DNA from: Luidia sarsii
Taxonomy: Eukaryota > Echinodermata > Asteroidea > Paxillosida > Luidiidae
DNA: 64,000 bases
NCBI GenBank assembly: GCA_949987565.1
Contig: OX465103.1
Span: 21,820,305-21,884,304 of the forward strand
Direction: 5' to 3'
In this document: piece after piece, positions 22,621-35,067 of the stretch
Numbering within the stretch: position 1 is the first letter of the stretch
Layout: each line of letters opens with the position of its first letter
Notes under the pieces: model-generated
Databases searched by the model: none
The model's input: the letters and a program-made list of their open reading frames with translations, nothing else
What the model was told of the DNA's origin: nothing
Made by a program: the position numbers and the translations under genes

Positions 22621-24696
22621 GCGCACTTTTCATCTATCAACTTTTACTAGTTAACCGCCGTCATCTGTTACATTTTCTCGCTAAAACTACCTTGATTGTG
22701 GCCCGAGCACATGACTCCTTTTCTCATCCGTTGATTTTTTTAGTTCTACAAAGTTGCCTTCCTATAAGGTAATTATCAGTCACTGTCAGTCTACTCAAGT
22801 ACTGTCTGTTGTTGTTTTGGTTTTTTTTTTACAATGTGCGGTTTCAATCATGTCGTGCTGGAAATTTACAGGGCAAGACTGGGCCTGTGAGATACAAACG
22901 GCAGGACTGTCTATTCGAGTAAGAATTTTAATAAAAGAAACTGTGTGTGTGGGAAATATACGTATTACAAAAAAAATAATGATAATAATAATAAAGTACT
23001 AGTGCATGTAACAAATACTGGTTAAGTACAATTGAGGTCATTACGAGTTGTGCATGAAGGACTGGAAGTGTTTGTGAGCTAAGAAAGATGTGATCCTCGC
23101 AAATGGAAAGTGTACAAATCATCATTACCTTGATCTTTTTCTTTTTTTTTAAATACTATTCGTTTGCTGTTGAAAGTACATATAAAATAGTTTGATGTGG
23201 CTTGGACCTAGCTGGTGGGGGAATCATGATTTTTGTTTCCTTTATCGCGTGCATCCAACCTCATAACCTTGATAAATGTTCTTCAGTTCGAGAGAAAAGT
23301 TGACTTTTTTTCTTTCTTTTTTTAAAGTGAACATTACCAGTGCAGAAGCAGTGTACCTATGATCAGGGAGATTTAGATTTCTGGAACAACTTCAAAGCAT
23401 GTTTTCAGTACAGCTGTGATTTTCCTCCAATTTTTCTCAAAAGTGGGGATTTGGTTAGCAGGACTGGTCTGTTTAAGTCTGAAACCTAAGCTGATGATCC
23501 TAGCCAATGTAGGAATGGAAATAGAAGGTAGCATTAGTATCAACAGTGAAGCTGGACAACAATATGTTACAATCTATGAGAATGTACAAATGTACTTTTT
23601 TTTTTAATTTTCGAAAAATGTAATGTGGGGATCCGCTTCGCGTGACTCTACAGTAACAAAAACCAATCCTAGTACTGGAGGTACCGGTAGTTATTATACT
23701 TGAAAGTGCATACACAGGCATATTGTTTACTTCATTTACTATTTCAAATCCAGTCTATTTTGGTGTAAGATTTTTTAATACTTTCGCTGCCGTGTTTTCT
23801 GTCGGTAGTGCTTTGTTTATTAATGGGTGCATTGCACTGTGTTCGATCCTTAAGATTTTTCCATTCCAGCCTGTGATTTATTCCTATCTCTTTGTGAATA
23901 TGTATTGATTTTGTTTTTTGATTTTGTTTTGTTTTTTGAAGCCACCTCAAACAGGTTAGGAGTGTTGTTTTTCCCCACTCATTACCAGACAGGAGAAGAA
24001 AGAAAACACAAAAAAAGTGGATCCGGGCTGACCTCACCCTCTCACCAAATCAATAAAATTTGTTTTTCCTATGACCCCCCCCCCACCTCACCCTCCCCTA
24101 ACCCAACGCTTTGGCGTTTTGTAGCCCTTGGCAGTTATCGCAGCGCAGTGGAGGATGAACATTGATTCCTCTCGGTGCGACTTCCTCATCTCTCTCTCTC
24201 TCTCCCGTCCCCCCCCCCCCCCAGCCTGGCTGGGTTTTTGGTTTGGTGACAGCCAAGTTGCCTCGCTAAGACTCGGCCAACGTCTCGCGCCGACTTCAGC
24301 TCGCAAAGACTTCAGCGTCTGACCTTCTTGCCCCTGGAAGGCGGATATGCCACTTCTGTATATTTTCTCTCTGTCTCTCTGACAGACTCTCTGTGGCCCC
24401 CTCTCTGCTGATGGTGTTTTGAACCGTTTTGCTTTGCCCTTAACAAAACAGCCAGTCCCCGAGAAGACTTTTAGTGGCGGGCTTGATGGTGTTTTTGAAA
24501 ACACTTGCTCCCAGAGTGCAGACCCAAGACTCAAAAAAACGATTGTGTCGACCAAACGAGTTGGACAACATTAACAATCTGCCAGTCAATCCTAGTGTGA
24601 ATTCTGACTGCAAGTAACTCCGAACCAAGGAAGGGTTTTTTAATTCACGTGGAGTCAGCGATTGGCGAACCACGCTTTTCTGGCTGTCCTGTTGTC
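22621..24696. other. No gene recognised
   Basis: AT-rich and UTR-like in places (AATAAA at 22990 and 24051). A strong pyrimidine tract ending CCCAG near 24222 looks like an acceptor, but the sequence after it soon meets stops in each frame. Confidence 0.35.
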
Positions 24697-24842
24697 GATT
24701 TCACCAAACTCATCTTAACTTACGGTCAATCACAAGGCAATGAGCGACGCACAGAAACCATACAGTGTATCACTACTTACGATGGGTTATCCATCGTAAG
24801 TAGAGTTGCGATGCATCGTAAGGCTTTGTGAAATCCACCCCT
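24697..24842. mobile_element. Palindromic MITE, GGATTTCACAAAGCC family (best copy)
   Basis: Begins GATTTCACCAAACTC and ends GGCTTTGTGAAATCCACC. The middle holds the hairpin TTACGATGGGTTATCCATCGTAA. Otherwise as the copy at 5651. Confidence 0.65.
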
Positions 24843-27727
24843 GGTCCAAATTGAGACTGAATTTCCAAACTCATGAATGTGTTGCACTGTTACACTGTTA
24901 CAAATTGATCTAAAGCCAGATTCGGGTTGAGGGAGGAAATGCCTCCCCAAACTCTAACATTGGTTATTTGGTAGCCTTTCCGATCACTTTCTTGTGGAAT
25001 TTTTTGGGGCAAATACCAGCTTTAGGTCAACCATGAAATGATACACATCAGTCTCCCACCAGCTGAAACTGCACCTCAGTCATGATTGCCTGGTAAAACA
25101 TTATTGTCGCCAGCTCGTATGGAATCTGAGAGTAACCAGGATTGTGTAAAGACACCATCAGGCAATGATGACTATCAAAAAGATCCACAGTGGCAGCAGT
25201 GGTACATTTCTGTGATACACGATCCTGAGTTCATGACCATGGGTTACCAAACAGCAGTCAACTCGAATCAACATTCAACTCTGACACTCGTGTTTGGGCG
25301 GCGTATGTGATTTTGGCTGTGAGGTTTGTGACTTGTCTTATGGAGGCCGTCCAGGTTGAGTCCAGGCCCCCTAAATCCAGCCCCGGGTCAAGCAACCTCG
25401 GGCACTTGCAACGGGCTCAGATAAAACTAGGACATGAAGTCGTGCACTTAAGTAGGGGAGGGGGGGGGGGGGTTGCCAAAGGCTCCTTCTCTTCAGGGCC
25501 AATAACCAAGGGAAATCCTGCCAGCACTCCCAATGAGATACGTGGGGAGGATTTAGACCGGTCACAGGGCTGAATCATTGACAAGTGTATTGGATGCTGT
25601 ACACTGGTTTTGTCCTTACACACCTATACAAACAACCTCAGTGCATCGGACTGAATAAAGCCACCGAGATTTCACAGTGCATTACCCGCACCAGTTTGAT
25701 TAAATTCGTTTAAGGGGAGGCGAAGAAAAGACGGTATCGGAAAGGTCAGCCACATTTGATTCCTAACTATGAAATGTGCCAATGTGGGGTAGGGGGTAAG
25801 CTTCGCCTTGACTGGGGCTTCTCCCGTCCTTCAATGCTGAGAGATTGCTTCAAGAATCAGCGATTGCCATCGAGACTAAAGACAACCAGTAATCAGTCAT
25901 AGTCACCAGTCACTCTAAACTCTTGCGGTTTCCGTCTTCCCTGCCTGCCTGCCTGCCTGTCTCTCTCCCTCCCTCCGTTATCTATTAAAGGTACATGTAA
26001 ACTGACTGTCACTTGTGGTGGGTGAGATGCAAAATGTCAATACGTTATCCCGAATAGCGATAGACTCGGTGTTTGGCCGTCAGATCCAAGGAGACAAACT
26101 CCGGCTCTGTTTGCTCGGCCACCGAGTGTCTCCTTTTCCTTTCCTGCCTTTTTGTATTGAGTGTACAAATGCCAGAGTTGTTGACCCGGCTTTGGCTGGG
26201 TCACATTCAAGAGTGTGTCTATTGGCTCAAGCCATTTGTCCCCGCACTGGCCTTTAGATAGAGGCCACAGTCTCTACAAGACTCAAGGCTTGGACGACTC
26301 GCTACGCTTCAGTCCTACAAACTACAGCCCCTTGACAATTTAGATGCGGTTTTCTGTAAAGTCTCGCAAACTGGTTCAAATACTTCAGTCTAACCGTGGC
26401 ATTGGAATTGGTGTTCAAATACCCACAGGTACTTTAAAAAGCTGTAAAAGAAACTTAGTGTCTGGGAAAGCTTTCTGATAAAATGTATGCTCCAAAGGTT
26501 TGTTTGTTTGTTTGTGTTCAAGAAAGGATTTGCTAAATTAATTTGTGTCAAGTACTGGTAAACCGAGTTTGTCAGGTAAACCCGAGTGTCGGCAGCAGAG
26601 GGAAAATGCTGAGAATCTTGTGGTGAAGTCGTAGCCTTTCTGCAATCTTAGTGATTACGTCAGTGATCAGATCAGTTTGATGTGAGCGAACATCTTTCTT
26701 GGATCCCAGTCCATGCTTTCTAAACAGCAACAGCAATTTCTCCAGTAGGGCATAGGGGTTCTGCTCCCATTTGACTCTTTGCAAAGCAGCTCTAAGAATG
26801 TATTACTGAATGTATTTCACCGATTGTAATAACCCGGGACTCTTGGTAACTTCTGTGCTGTGTTGAACGGGCAAATGTGTGGAGTGTCCTGTTTCAGCGG
26901 TTGATGATGGTTTTGTCTCTGCCTCCATGATCTCTGAAGACTACTGTATAATGTGACCGACTAACTGATGTTCCACAGTGTCACTTTGGACTATGTATAG
27001 ATAATGGATATGTGGGGCAGGGGATGCAGTATTCGTTGTACACACTATGGACCTTCACCGTTTCATAGAGGGTTAAGCTGGTTCTTACTCGCAGAGGAAA
27101 TTCCGCACAGTCCTGGAACATGACTCGTGTGTCTGCACCTGGACTGTTGTTTTTTTTCGCTGAAAGCCAAAGCCTAACCTCGTTACTAGGAACTGTTTGA
27201 CATTTGGAGGTGAAATTTGAGATGGGGTGGGGGGAGGTGGCAATGTGTCATCATTATTGCTGTTATACTATCTGGGGCTATGGTCCAGTTACAAGATAAC
27301 ATGATTTTTATTCTGGGGTTTGAGGGAGGGTCTGTTCTAATGATACATTGTAGGGATGTTTGATCAATAAATTTGGGGGAACAATATTATTCAGGCGCTG
27401 GGGATTGAGATTCGTCATTGGGCAATGTTTGCTTAAGATTTAGGGCATGTTGCTTCCCCGGCGGGGAGTGGATATTATTCAGCATCGAGGCATCTTACTC
27501 TCCTCCGAGGACTTGATTTTGGTTTGTTTCCTGTCTGGAGGAGAATCATTCCTTAGCTGGGGGTTATTAATCTACTGGAGGCAAGACCTACACCGAGTGA
27601 GATTGGATTTTTTGTGTGTATTAACTACAGTACGTTGTGTGTCAGTCTTGAGCCTCTGTCGCTTGCAAGCACTCCGCCATTCAACACGAGGTGAATCTAG
27701 CCAGTCATAAACCCTTTGTCTAAAGTT
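24843..27727. other. No gene recognised
   Basis: No exon could be supported. A poly-G run lies at 25460-25472 and a CTGC tetranucleotide stretch at 25941-25960. The 74-codon frame at 25086 has no motif. Confidence 0.35.
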
Positions 27728-27884
27728 TGCGGTGACACCATGCGAGTCCTCTCTTTTTTGAGGATTACGGCTCTGGGAAGAGCCGGTAACTCTTTTTTAC
27801 CGGCTTTTTTCTTTCAACAGAGCTGTACTCCTTTTTTTGTCTTTCTTTTTTCAAAGAGATAACTTTCATGGTGTCGCCCGCCAA
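27728..27884. mobile_element. GGTGACACCATG-family hairpin, diverged
   Basis: The outer ends GCGGTGACACCATG and CATGGTGTCGCCCGC are inverted repeats. An inner pair GAGCCGGTAACTC and TTACCGGCTTTTTTC forms a second stem. Confidence 0.5.
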
Positions 27885-28940
27885 CTTTCCACGTTGTGAT
27901 TCCACCGTGCAAAGTCTGGACATGAGCCAAGGCAGCCACTAAGTTAAGTCCCGTGGACTTGTGGGCTGATTAGAAATAAGCTTAATAGGACCATTACACA
28001 GCATATTCTCCTTGACCTCCAAATATCCCCTGCACACCATTGAAAGAAATAAAATGGCACCAAGTAAAGAACTCCTCTTTGCCAGCACTTAAAAAAAAAA
28101 AATGGATGTAAGCGTGCGACTGTCAAGCCCTCAGATAATCAACCGAAACATATTTCAGAAGTAAACTTTTTGAGTGCCTTTTAATGCAAGTGGGAGCTTT
28201 TTCGTGTGTGGCTGTTATAAACGGAAATATTTTTTTGTCGTTTCCGGACTGTTTGTTGACCGAATTTTTCCTTCTCCTTGATTCGTGTTAACTCTATAAA
28301 TTATATATACAGGTTATATTTGTTTGTATATGTGCGGCGTTGTGGAATAAAAAAAAAAGATATATGGATATAGTACTGTATGAATTAATTGTGTGTAGGA
28401 CAAAGTAGAGCCCAGGTTTGGGTGAAACAAAACGTAACAATTTGTTTAAAAAAAATATATATTATTTCTTTTTTAATGAATAAAGAGTTTGTAAAAGTTG
28501 TAATTGTGTAAAGTAGACAGAAGTCAATGAAGGTTTCTATTTCCCCGATATAATTGCGGGGGTGGGGGAAGGGACTCTGTTTTAAAAACATTTATTTGGT
28601 ATGTGTAGTATTATTGCTTGAACAATTTTGATGCTACAATAATAACTATTCATGAGTAACTGAGGTTTCCCCGATTCCTGTTTATTTTGTGCTCATTAGT
28701 GGTGCGTGTGGTACTCAGGTAGTATCTTTGAGAGCCCAATACCATAGTCTATGTCCCTGACAGTGTCTAGGGTAGATTCTGAGGCTACGTCTATGCATAA
28801 CACATTTAGTCTGGTCTATTGCCTGGTGATTTTGGTAGGTACGTGTAAGACAGTAAGAAGAGATTTGAAGGTTTTCATCAGTACTGTACTGTAGTACACT
28901 ACAGAGTACAGTAACTCTAACTCAGTACTCCACTCTCCAG
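27885..28940. other. AT-rich, no gene recognised
   Basis: Contains long A runs, AATAAA at 28345 and alternating TA stretches. GTACTG/CAGTAC words cluster at 28885-28930. Confidence 0.4.
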
Positions 28941-29003
28941 TAGTCCGAGTAACTTGGACCCGACAAGTCACCCTTTTTTTATCAAATTTGGAAATTTTGA
29001 GAT
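28941..29003. mobile_element. Solo terminus, TAGTCCGAGTAACTTGGACC family
   Basis: Starts with the exact terminal 20 bases of the hairpin at 43447-43624, then diverges into GACAAGTCACCC. The segment at 34600-34660 carries the same variant in the opposite orientation, so a longer relative of the 178-bp element probably exists. Confidence 0.5.
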
Positions 29004-29008
29004 TCGGA

Positions 29009-29465
29009 GATGACGTCCAGAGCATACTGGTCAAAACGTTGAGTTACCACTCAGGTTCTTTTCAGAACCACACCTCTTTCTTTAAGAGACCTTATACATG
29101 GTGTCACCGAAAAACCTTCCTATATTGAAACACAATGCAATTTCTCTTTTGTGAGTGTGTGTGTGGTTCTGAAAAGAAACGGAAGACGTCGACAGTTGTC
29201 CCCTCTCCTAGGTGTCCACTCCAACTGGTACTTGAGTGAGCACACATCTAGCACATCAAGGCTCAGGATCCTGTGCACTTTGTGCAGCATCCATTGTTCA
29301 GTGATCCCTCCCACCTTCTCTGCATAAGCCCCACTCCTAGATAGAATCTAGCAGTCTCCTGAACACAAACAGAGCATACAGTTTGAAACGTCGAGTTCTT
29401 CCAGATCTTTTCAGAACCACACACACTACAAGAGAAATTGCACGGTGTTACCGCAAACCTATCAC
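29009..29465. mobile_element. GGTGACACCATG-family half copy plus second hairpin
   Basis: The first part to 29116 is one arm of the family (AGCATACTGG, GAGTTACCACTCAGG, CATGGTGTCACC). A second pair of arms follows, with outer words GCAATTTCTCTTTTG at 29137 and its complement near 29435. They enclose about 230 bp. Confidence 0.45.
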
Positions 29466-30272
29466 TTATTCTACATGCAAGAATGTTATTCAATGGCCTC
29501 CTTGAGGTATTAGCACTATGCACACCGCACACGCTTTAATATACAGTGTATCTGCAATCCATTCATTCAGGATATTCTCCCTCATTTATTTCGGAATGCT
29601 GGGGCCTACATGATCACTTGACAATACTCAGGAAATCAAAAAGCTACCTAGACATGTTCCCTTCATGTTCAAACTTGTTTATTTCGGTCTCTTTAATCAC
29701 ACAAACACAAAGGGCAAAACTCGTATTCATAATTACATATATTACACTGATCAAGCAATATCTCAGGATGCCATACATTTACGTGTAAAATCTTCCCATC
29801 AACTAAAGGTTGAATTACAACTCGAGGAGTCTGTCTGTGTATTTGTTTTCGTCAACACTTGTTTGAAGTTTCACAGCTTCCGTTTTTAATGCAATAACTC
29901 TTCTTTTCTTTCTTAGGGAGCTGCGATGCAGCATTAACCAATTGAAAACCAATCATAATCCAATTGGGGAAAAAAAGTATGGCACATGTACATGCAAATG
30001 TACATGCTGTCTGCTCACAGCAAGCTTCACGCAGCCTGAAATTTGGTTCTACAAAGGAACGGGGCACACTTCTGCTGCGAGGGTAAGATGCACTAGAAGT
30101 TAGCCAGCTGTGGGAACACTCCAAGGTCACACTCATTTTTCAGAGAAAAATAAGACCAAAGAGTGGCGGTGACTTTTCCTCATTCCTTCACATTAACTTT
30201 TAACAAATTGATTTTCCTCCCCTAGTAATGGCTGCCTTTCTAAATCTAATCGAATCGCCTCCTTGTTTCTCT
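29466..30272. other. No gene recognised
   Basis: AT-rich, no motif-bearing frame. Confidence 0.4.
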
Positions 30273-30276
30273 TTAA

Positions 30277-30642
30277 CCACTTCGCGCCGGGGTTACGTAC
30301 AGATTACGATTAAGAATGTGGGGGGAATTCCAATGCCAGACCGACGACCGTTGGGCTGTGTGGCATGCAAAGACAATGTACCCCGCGTCCTCAGCTGCAG
30401 CGCGGTATCCCTCGATCCTCCACAGTAAAAGTCCCACAATTGCACAATTACTGCTGATAATCTTCAAATTCATGTCGCAACTTGCGTCAGAAAGGGTCTT
30501 TGTACTGATTCGTATTGCTTTGTTTTAAGCTGAAAAGAGTCTTTGTTTAGAATGTGGACAATGGTGGTGCCCGAATTTGGAGGGCCCCGTTGCAAAGGCA
30601 ATCCAATTGACCTCCGGATTTGCAGGTCCCAGCGTGAAGTGG
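30277..30642. mobile_element. 366-bp TTAA-flanked MITE, CCACTTCGCGC ends
   Basis: Inverted ends CCACTTCGCGCCGGG and its complement (one mismatch: AGCGTGAAGTGG) are bounded on both sides by TTAA (30273-30276 and 30643-30646). TTAA targets are used by piggyBac and Kolobok transposons. The body is the reverse complement of roughly the first half of the 696-bp element at 60642-61337. No transposase. Confidence 0.7.
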
Positions 30643-30756
30643 TTAACTGGCTACCAGGACAACAAACTACATTGCCCTGCACATTAAAGCCGCAGTTTTC
30701 CATTCAGTACTTTTACCCATCACTCGGTTCACACACAACAAGGAGGGCCTGGGCTT

Positions 30757-30910
30757 GATTTCACTAAAAGTCGTCATAACGTACGATCAATCAATCGCAA
30801 GGCAATGAGTGATGCACAGAAACCATAATGGTGGTGTATCGCAACTTACGATGAGTTACTTAAGTTGAGTAACGATACGACGCATCGTAAGGCTTTGAGA
30901 AATCCACCCC
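30757..30910. mobile_element. Palindromic MITE, GGATTTCACAAAGCC family
   Basis: TTGATTTCACTAAAAG at left and GGCTTTGAGAAATCCACCCC at right, with GATGCACAGAAACCATAATG between. Diverged copy of the family at 24697. Confidence 0.6.
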
Positions 30911-31909
30911 AGATATCTTGATTCGTGGCACGACCTCTCTCAAAGAGCAGGGAGAACTTCCAACGAGATTGGTGCACTATTCCTGCAGCTACAAGCAATG
31001 AAAGGGTCGCTTATCGCTATCCATCAATCAATGTTGTATATTGTATAGTTCAGGTGGCATTGTGCTGTGGTTTATTCCATGCAATTGTAGTCCTGGGTTC
31101 CAGGCAATGAAAACCATTGTGGCTGTGCACACGGCAGCTGACTAATTGAACGACAGGCAAACATTCAGCAGTAGTTACCCCATCCAACTGGGCCTTACAA
31201 GTAATACCCATTCAACCTTTACCATCCCCTCACTGTTTCGGTATTTGACGAGGCACCCGCCCTTTTTTGATGTAGCGAGTTCTACTGATGTTTCTACTGC
31301 AGACACTCAGTGAAACGAGACGCACAGAAACCAGAAAACTACATGCATAGGACCTTTTTAAGGGCGCTTAAAAATGCCATTTGTAAATGGTCTTCCACTG
31401 ACAGCCTTCAAAGATAGCTCTGCTAGTCTATTACTGATTAGTAACACAACTGAAGGATAGCACTTAAAAGGTTTACAAGTTGGAAAGAGTGCTTTGACTT
31501 TCGTAGCAATAACTACCTCATCAGATACAATGATTCAGTAGCAGCACTGCATCTGATCCAATTATGGTAGTTGATGCTACAAACGCTTAAGCGCTCTTTC
31601 CAACTGGTTAGCCTACAAGTGCCACCCTTAACTATCTGTTACATGAGCACTAGACATATTCAGGCACAGATTGTCTGCAATGCTGATCAGCCTGCTCTTG
31701 TCAGAGCCACACTCGCTCACGTCAGGTAAACCATCGATGATGTGAACCCACCGCGCGAACCTTGGAAGTCCCATAGAATGCTGTGCAAGTATCTGTCGCA
31801 CCTCTTGGCCCGTACAGTAAGGGATGGTGAGGGTTTGGGAAGGGGGGGAGGGGAGGGATTGGAACTACATGTAACAGTAATCTAGCAGAGCACTATCCCT
31901 TGCGTGCAT
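30911..31909. other. Downstream flank of NDUFB11; no other gene
   Basis: Holds a short inverted pair (AGCACTTAAAAGGTTTACAAG and AAGCGCTCTTTCCAACTGG region, 31450-31615). I found no clear polyadenylation signal on the minus strand close to the NDUFB11 stop. Confidence 0.35.
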
Positions 31910-34900
31910 CTAGCTCCTGAACACCTTCCACGCCTTCTCCTCCTCCTCCTCCGACGGCAGGATGAGCTTCGCCGGGTCGCACAGGTCTGCGGTGATCAGC
32001 GGCAGGCCTTTCTTCCGTCGGTCCTCGATCACCTGATCGGCTTCCCGTCCGGCCCAATCCAGGCTCTTGCTGTGATGGAAATGCACGGTACCAAGGGACT
32101 GGGTTAACAAGATTGAAATCTCCCCGAAAAAAAAGAAGGTCAAAATCCTCCAGTGCTAACATTCAAGTTGTATAAAATGTGACACTAGCCAATAGAAAAA
32201 CTAATGCAAACTGCTTACTGACTAAAAATGAACAAAATGCAACTCCCAAACAATGGAGAGGACCTGACATTTCCATTTTTCAAAGGCAGTATGCCCACTG
32301 ACTTGACCATACACCAAAACAATAACACCTTAGCATGTGCAAAGGGCTGTGTATAATACTTGATATTTCCTTTCCACATTACCAAATATTTCTACATGGA
32401 CATGCACATATTACAGTGCTTTAGACTCATTCCCTTTCCAATCTGTGACCCATGGAACCTCAACATACCACATCAGATATATACCAAAATTCATCCACTG
32501 AGTAAATAATCGGTTGTCATCTCAGACTCACAAAACTTCAGGGGAAACCCTGATGCAAGCCGTCAGGCCCACTGACATCAAGATCCTTTTGTGAAAACTT
32601 GACAATGTGACAAGCTACTATTAATCGCTGTGGCTATTGTTACGGCAGCCGTAATGCAACTTCCATTTTCTATAGTTACGGCACTGCAACTGCGCAAGCG
32701 CGAGGACATGTCAGATTTTGTTGCATGGGGTATAAACCCCACATGCACAGGCAGCGCCGCCTCAAGCTCAGTACCATAAGAAACATGGCAAATTCTCTGG
32801 CTGTAGGCACATAATTTGCTTGTCTTGAAGCAATATCCCTGTCATTATCGAAATGCAAAAAGGTGTCTTTTAGTCAATCATTTATAGAAGATTCTCTCGC
32901 ACGGTGAGATCGGCCAAAAAACGGGTCCCTAACAAAGTCGTCAGCGATGCCCTGTACTACGATGTCGACTTCGCGTGCGTGCATGTGACGGCAGAAAATA
33001 CAAGAAGTCATTCGATTTTAGGGAGGTTTAAAAGACAACTATACAAATTATAAAACTATTGTACCTATAAATCAACGTTGTAATTTTCTTTAATCAAACA
33101 GTGGCAACAAATAATGATGAATGTATCATGCAAATGCAACAAATCAAGATCAAGCACGGCGGAAGCGTCACCAGCTAACATCGCGCTTCCAAAGTAGTCA
33201 GTGTACATGTTCGATCTAGCATGTGTCCTCGCGCTTGCGCAGTTGCAGTGCCTTAACTATAGAAAATGGAAGTTAGGTTACGGCTGCCGTAACAATAGCC
33301 ACAGCGATTATTAATTCTTGAGTCACCACTTAAATGTTGTCTGCATCAAATAGAAAATGAGGGATGCGTCAAGCCTGGAGATGCAGCATTCCACTTCTTA
33401 CCCATCCGGGATGTAATGCACATACAACGGGCCAAGCACCATCATGATTGAGATGCTGAGGAAGAAGACCACACGGTATGACCACAGGTCAGCATAGGGA
33501 TCGTCGTTGAAGCCGTGCGATACATAACTCTGCAGCAAATGAGAAAAACACACAAAAATGAACTCAATACAGTTGACACTACACTATTTGCGACAAGTCT
33601 AGTTCAAAAGTAATAGTAGTAATTTAGTATTACAAATACAACATCAACTAGTCCCACTTACTGGGCAGCTAGGAGCTCCCCTTAAACGAGTTTGGAGATT
33701 ATCTGTCGCACTAGGGTCCCACCATGTTTAATATACAAAACGCAGTGGCTGTTGTTATGGCAGTCGTCCGTGTGGTTCCCTGACATCACAGTATTTGTCA
33801 GGATGTTTAGCTCTTGGTACCAGACTATTAGCTAATAGACTGGTTCAACCAGCCTGCAATGCTGACGAAATACAATCAAGTCAGGGAACCACACAGACGA
33901 CTGCCGTAACAACAGCCACTGCGTATACAAGAACACTAATTCTCAACCGAAGGCCTTAAAAGTGCCCGAAATCGTGTCCAAAGATGCAATAAAAGCGCCT
34001 GACGGACAAACAAGTGGAGCCCTATGTTGAGCCCTACGACTGTTTCCCGAACAGCAGTGCAAAGCAACGTCCGGGACATCGCGCCGCACGCGCACACACT
34101 TCCGCAGACCACTCCGCACCCGGGCCTGGTGACGTCATTCAGTTTTCAAATCCAAGATGCCCACCCCAACTCGGCTCGTCGACCCGTTCTCGGTCAACTG
34201 AGGGGAATTTTCTCCCTTTTCTCCCCAAACGTGAGTAAAACAAACGCAGTGGCTGTTGTTACGGCAGTCGTCCGTGTGGTTCCCTGACTTGATTGTATTT
34301 CGTTAGCATTGCAGGCTGGTTGAACCAGTATATTAGCTGATAGTCTGGTTCCAAGAGCTAAACATCCTGACAAATACTGTGAAGTCAGGGAACCATACGG
34401 ACGACTGCCGTAACAACAGCCACTGCGTAAAACAAAATGACCAGTAATGGAATCTGAAATTCTCACTGAATCCTCAATGGGCGCGTGGGACGGTTTCACA
34501 GGTTTTTGGGGGGTAAATGTCGGGATTTCGGTCGGGGGTATTGTTCAAAGATGACATTACCACAATGCATAGCCATGATCCTTGGACCCTACAGTCACCT
34601 GAATCTCAAAATTCGATATTAAAAAGAGGGTGACTTGTCGGGTCCAATTTACTCGGACTAAATTATCAGAGCCTAGGGACCAAGGATCTGTGTCATGTTT
34701 ACGGGTCTATTTGGGTACAGTGACTCGTGTACGTACTACGAAATGACCGACATTCCCCCCACAAAAGCCTAACGTGTATTAACGCCTACTCGGCCTAGTA
34801 ACGCGGAGTAACGTGAATTCTCACCGGGTCACTTGGGTCTGTGTGATCGGGAGGCTTTTCGCCATCGCGGATAATTTCTTTAATTCTCTCTTCGTCGACC

Positions 34901-35067
34901 TCCGTTCGCTTTCCAATTACATACTCTGACTGGTTGACCTTCTTACTGGTAGAACTATAGACACGCACAGGAAGTGCGGGGATGTGTGGTTTGAAAACGG
35001 CCGAGCTACGCTGTAAAACGGTCATCAATCGGCACCCAAGTTTCGTCCCTCTTATGAGAGCCGCCAT
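31910..35067 (-). CDS. NDUFB11: NADH dehydrogenase [ubiquinone] 1 beta subcomplex subunit 11 (ESSS)
   Basis: Accessory subunit of mitochondrial complex I, in the membrane arm. Three exons give 176 aa with all phases closing: 35067-34825, 33529-33402 and 32069-31910. Donors are GTGAGA and GTAAGA; acceptors are TGCAG and CACAG. Exon 1 encodes an Arg-rich, acid-free N-terminus typical of a mitochondrial presequence. Exon 2 begins SYVSHGFNDDPYADLW, matching the family's SHGYDKDP..DVW signature, and carries the single membrane helix (VVFFLSISIMMVLGPLYVHYIP). Exon 3 encodes WAGREADQVIEDRRKKGLP...DPAKLILP, the conserved matrix/intermembrane tail, and ends in a short extra acidic stretch. The human protein is about 150 aa, so this one is slightly longer at both ends. 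The gene is divergent from ATRIP. Its introns host the 183-bp and 681-bp hairpin elements. The start is the only Met giving a presequence. Confidence 0.93.
32200..32300. repeat. Partial GGGCCTGA-fold-back family copy (downstream intron of NDUFB11)
   Basis: Shares TGCAAACTGCTTACTGACTAA and CAAAGGCAG words with the copies at 9340 and 63625; the middle is diverged. Confidence 0.45.
32626..33306. mobile_element. 681-bp non-autonomous transposon, CGCTGTGGCTATTG ends, 9-bp duplication
   Basis: Terminal inverted repeats start CGCTGTGGCTATTGTTACGG and extend about 75 bases inwards on each side, with a few bases inserted in one arm. They include ACTATAG/CTATAGAAAATGGAAGTT and GCGCAAGCGCGAGGACATG. Flanks are ACTATTAAT at 32617-32625 and ATTATTAAT at 33307-33315, a 9-bp duplication with one mismatch. 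The termini closely resemble those of the 183-bp elements next door. It lies in NDUFB11 intron 2. No transposase is encoded. Confidence 0.75.
33741..33923 (+). mobile_element. 183-bp hairpin MITE, copy 1
   Basis: Inverted ends of about 45 bp begin CGCAGTGGCTGTTGTTAYGG, and an imperfect palindrome continues to the centre (about 33832). Flanked by TATACAAAA (33732-33740) and TATACAAGA (33924-33932), a 9-bp duplication with one change. It lies in NDUFB11 intron 1. The 9-bp duplication and long ends suggest a Mutator-like (MULE) origin, by inference. Confidence 0.85.
34245..34427 (-). mobile_element. 183-bp hairpin MITE, copy 2 (inverted)
   Basis: Same length and ends as copies 1 and 3, but the asymmetrical centre is in the opposite orientation. 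Flanked by perfect TAAAACAAA duplications at 34236-34244 and 34428-34436. It lies in NDUFB11 intron 1, about 320 bp from copy 1. Confidence 0.88.
34600..34660. mobile_element. Solo terminus, TAGTCCGAGTAA family
   Basis: Ends TTACTCGGACTA and carries GGGTGACTTGTCGGGTCC, the complement of the segment at 28941-29003. Lies in NDUFB11 intron 1. Confidence 0.45.
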
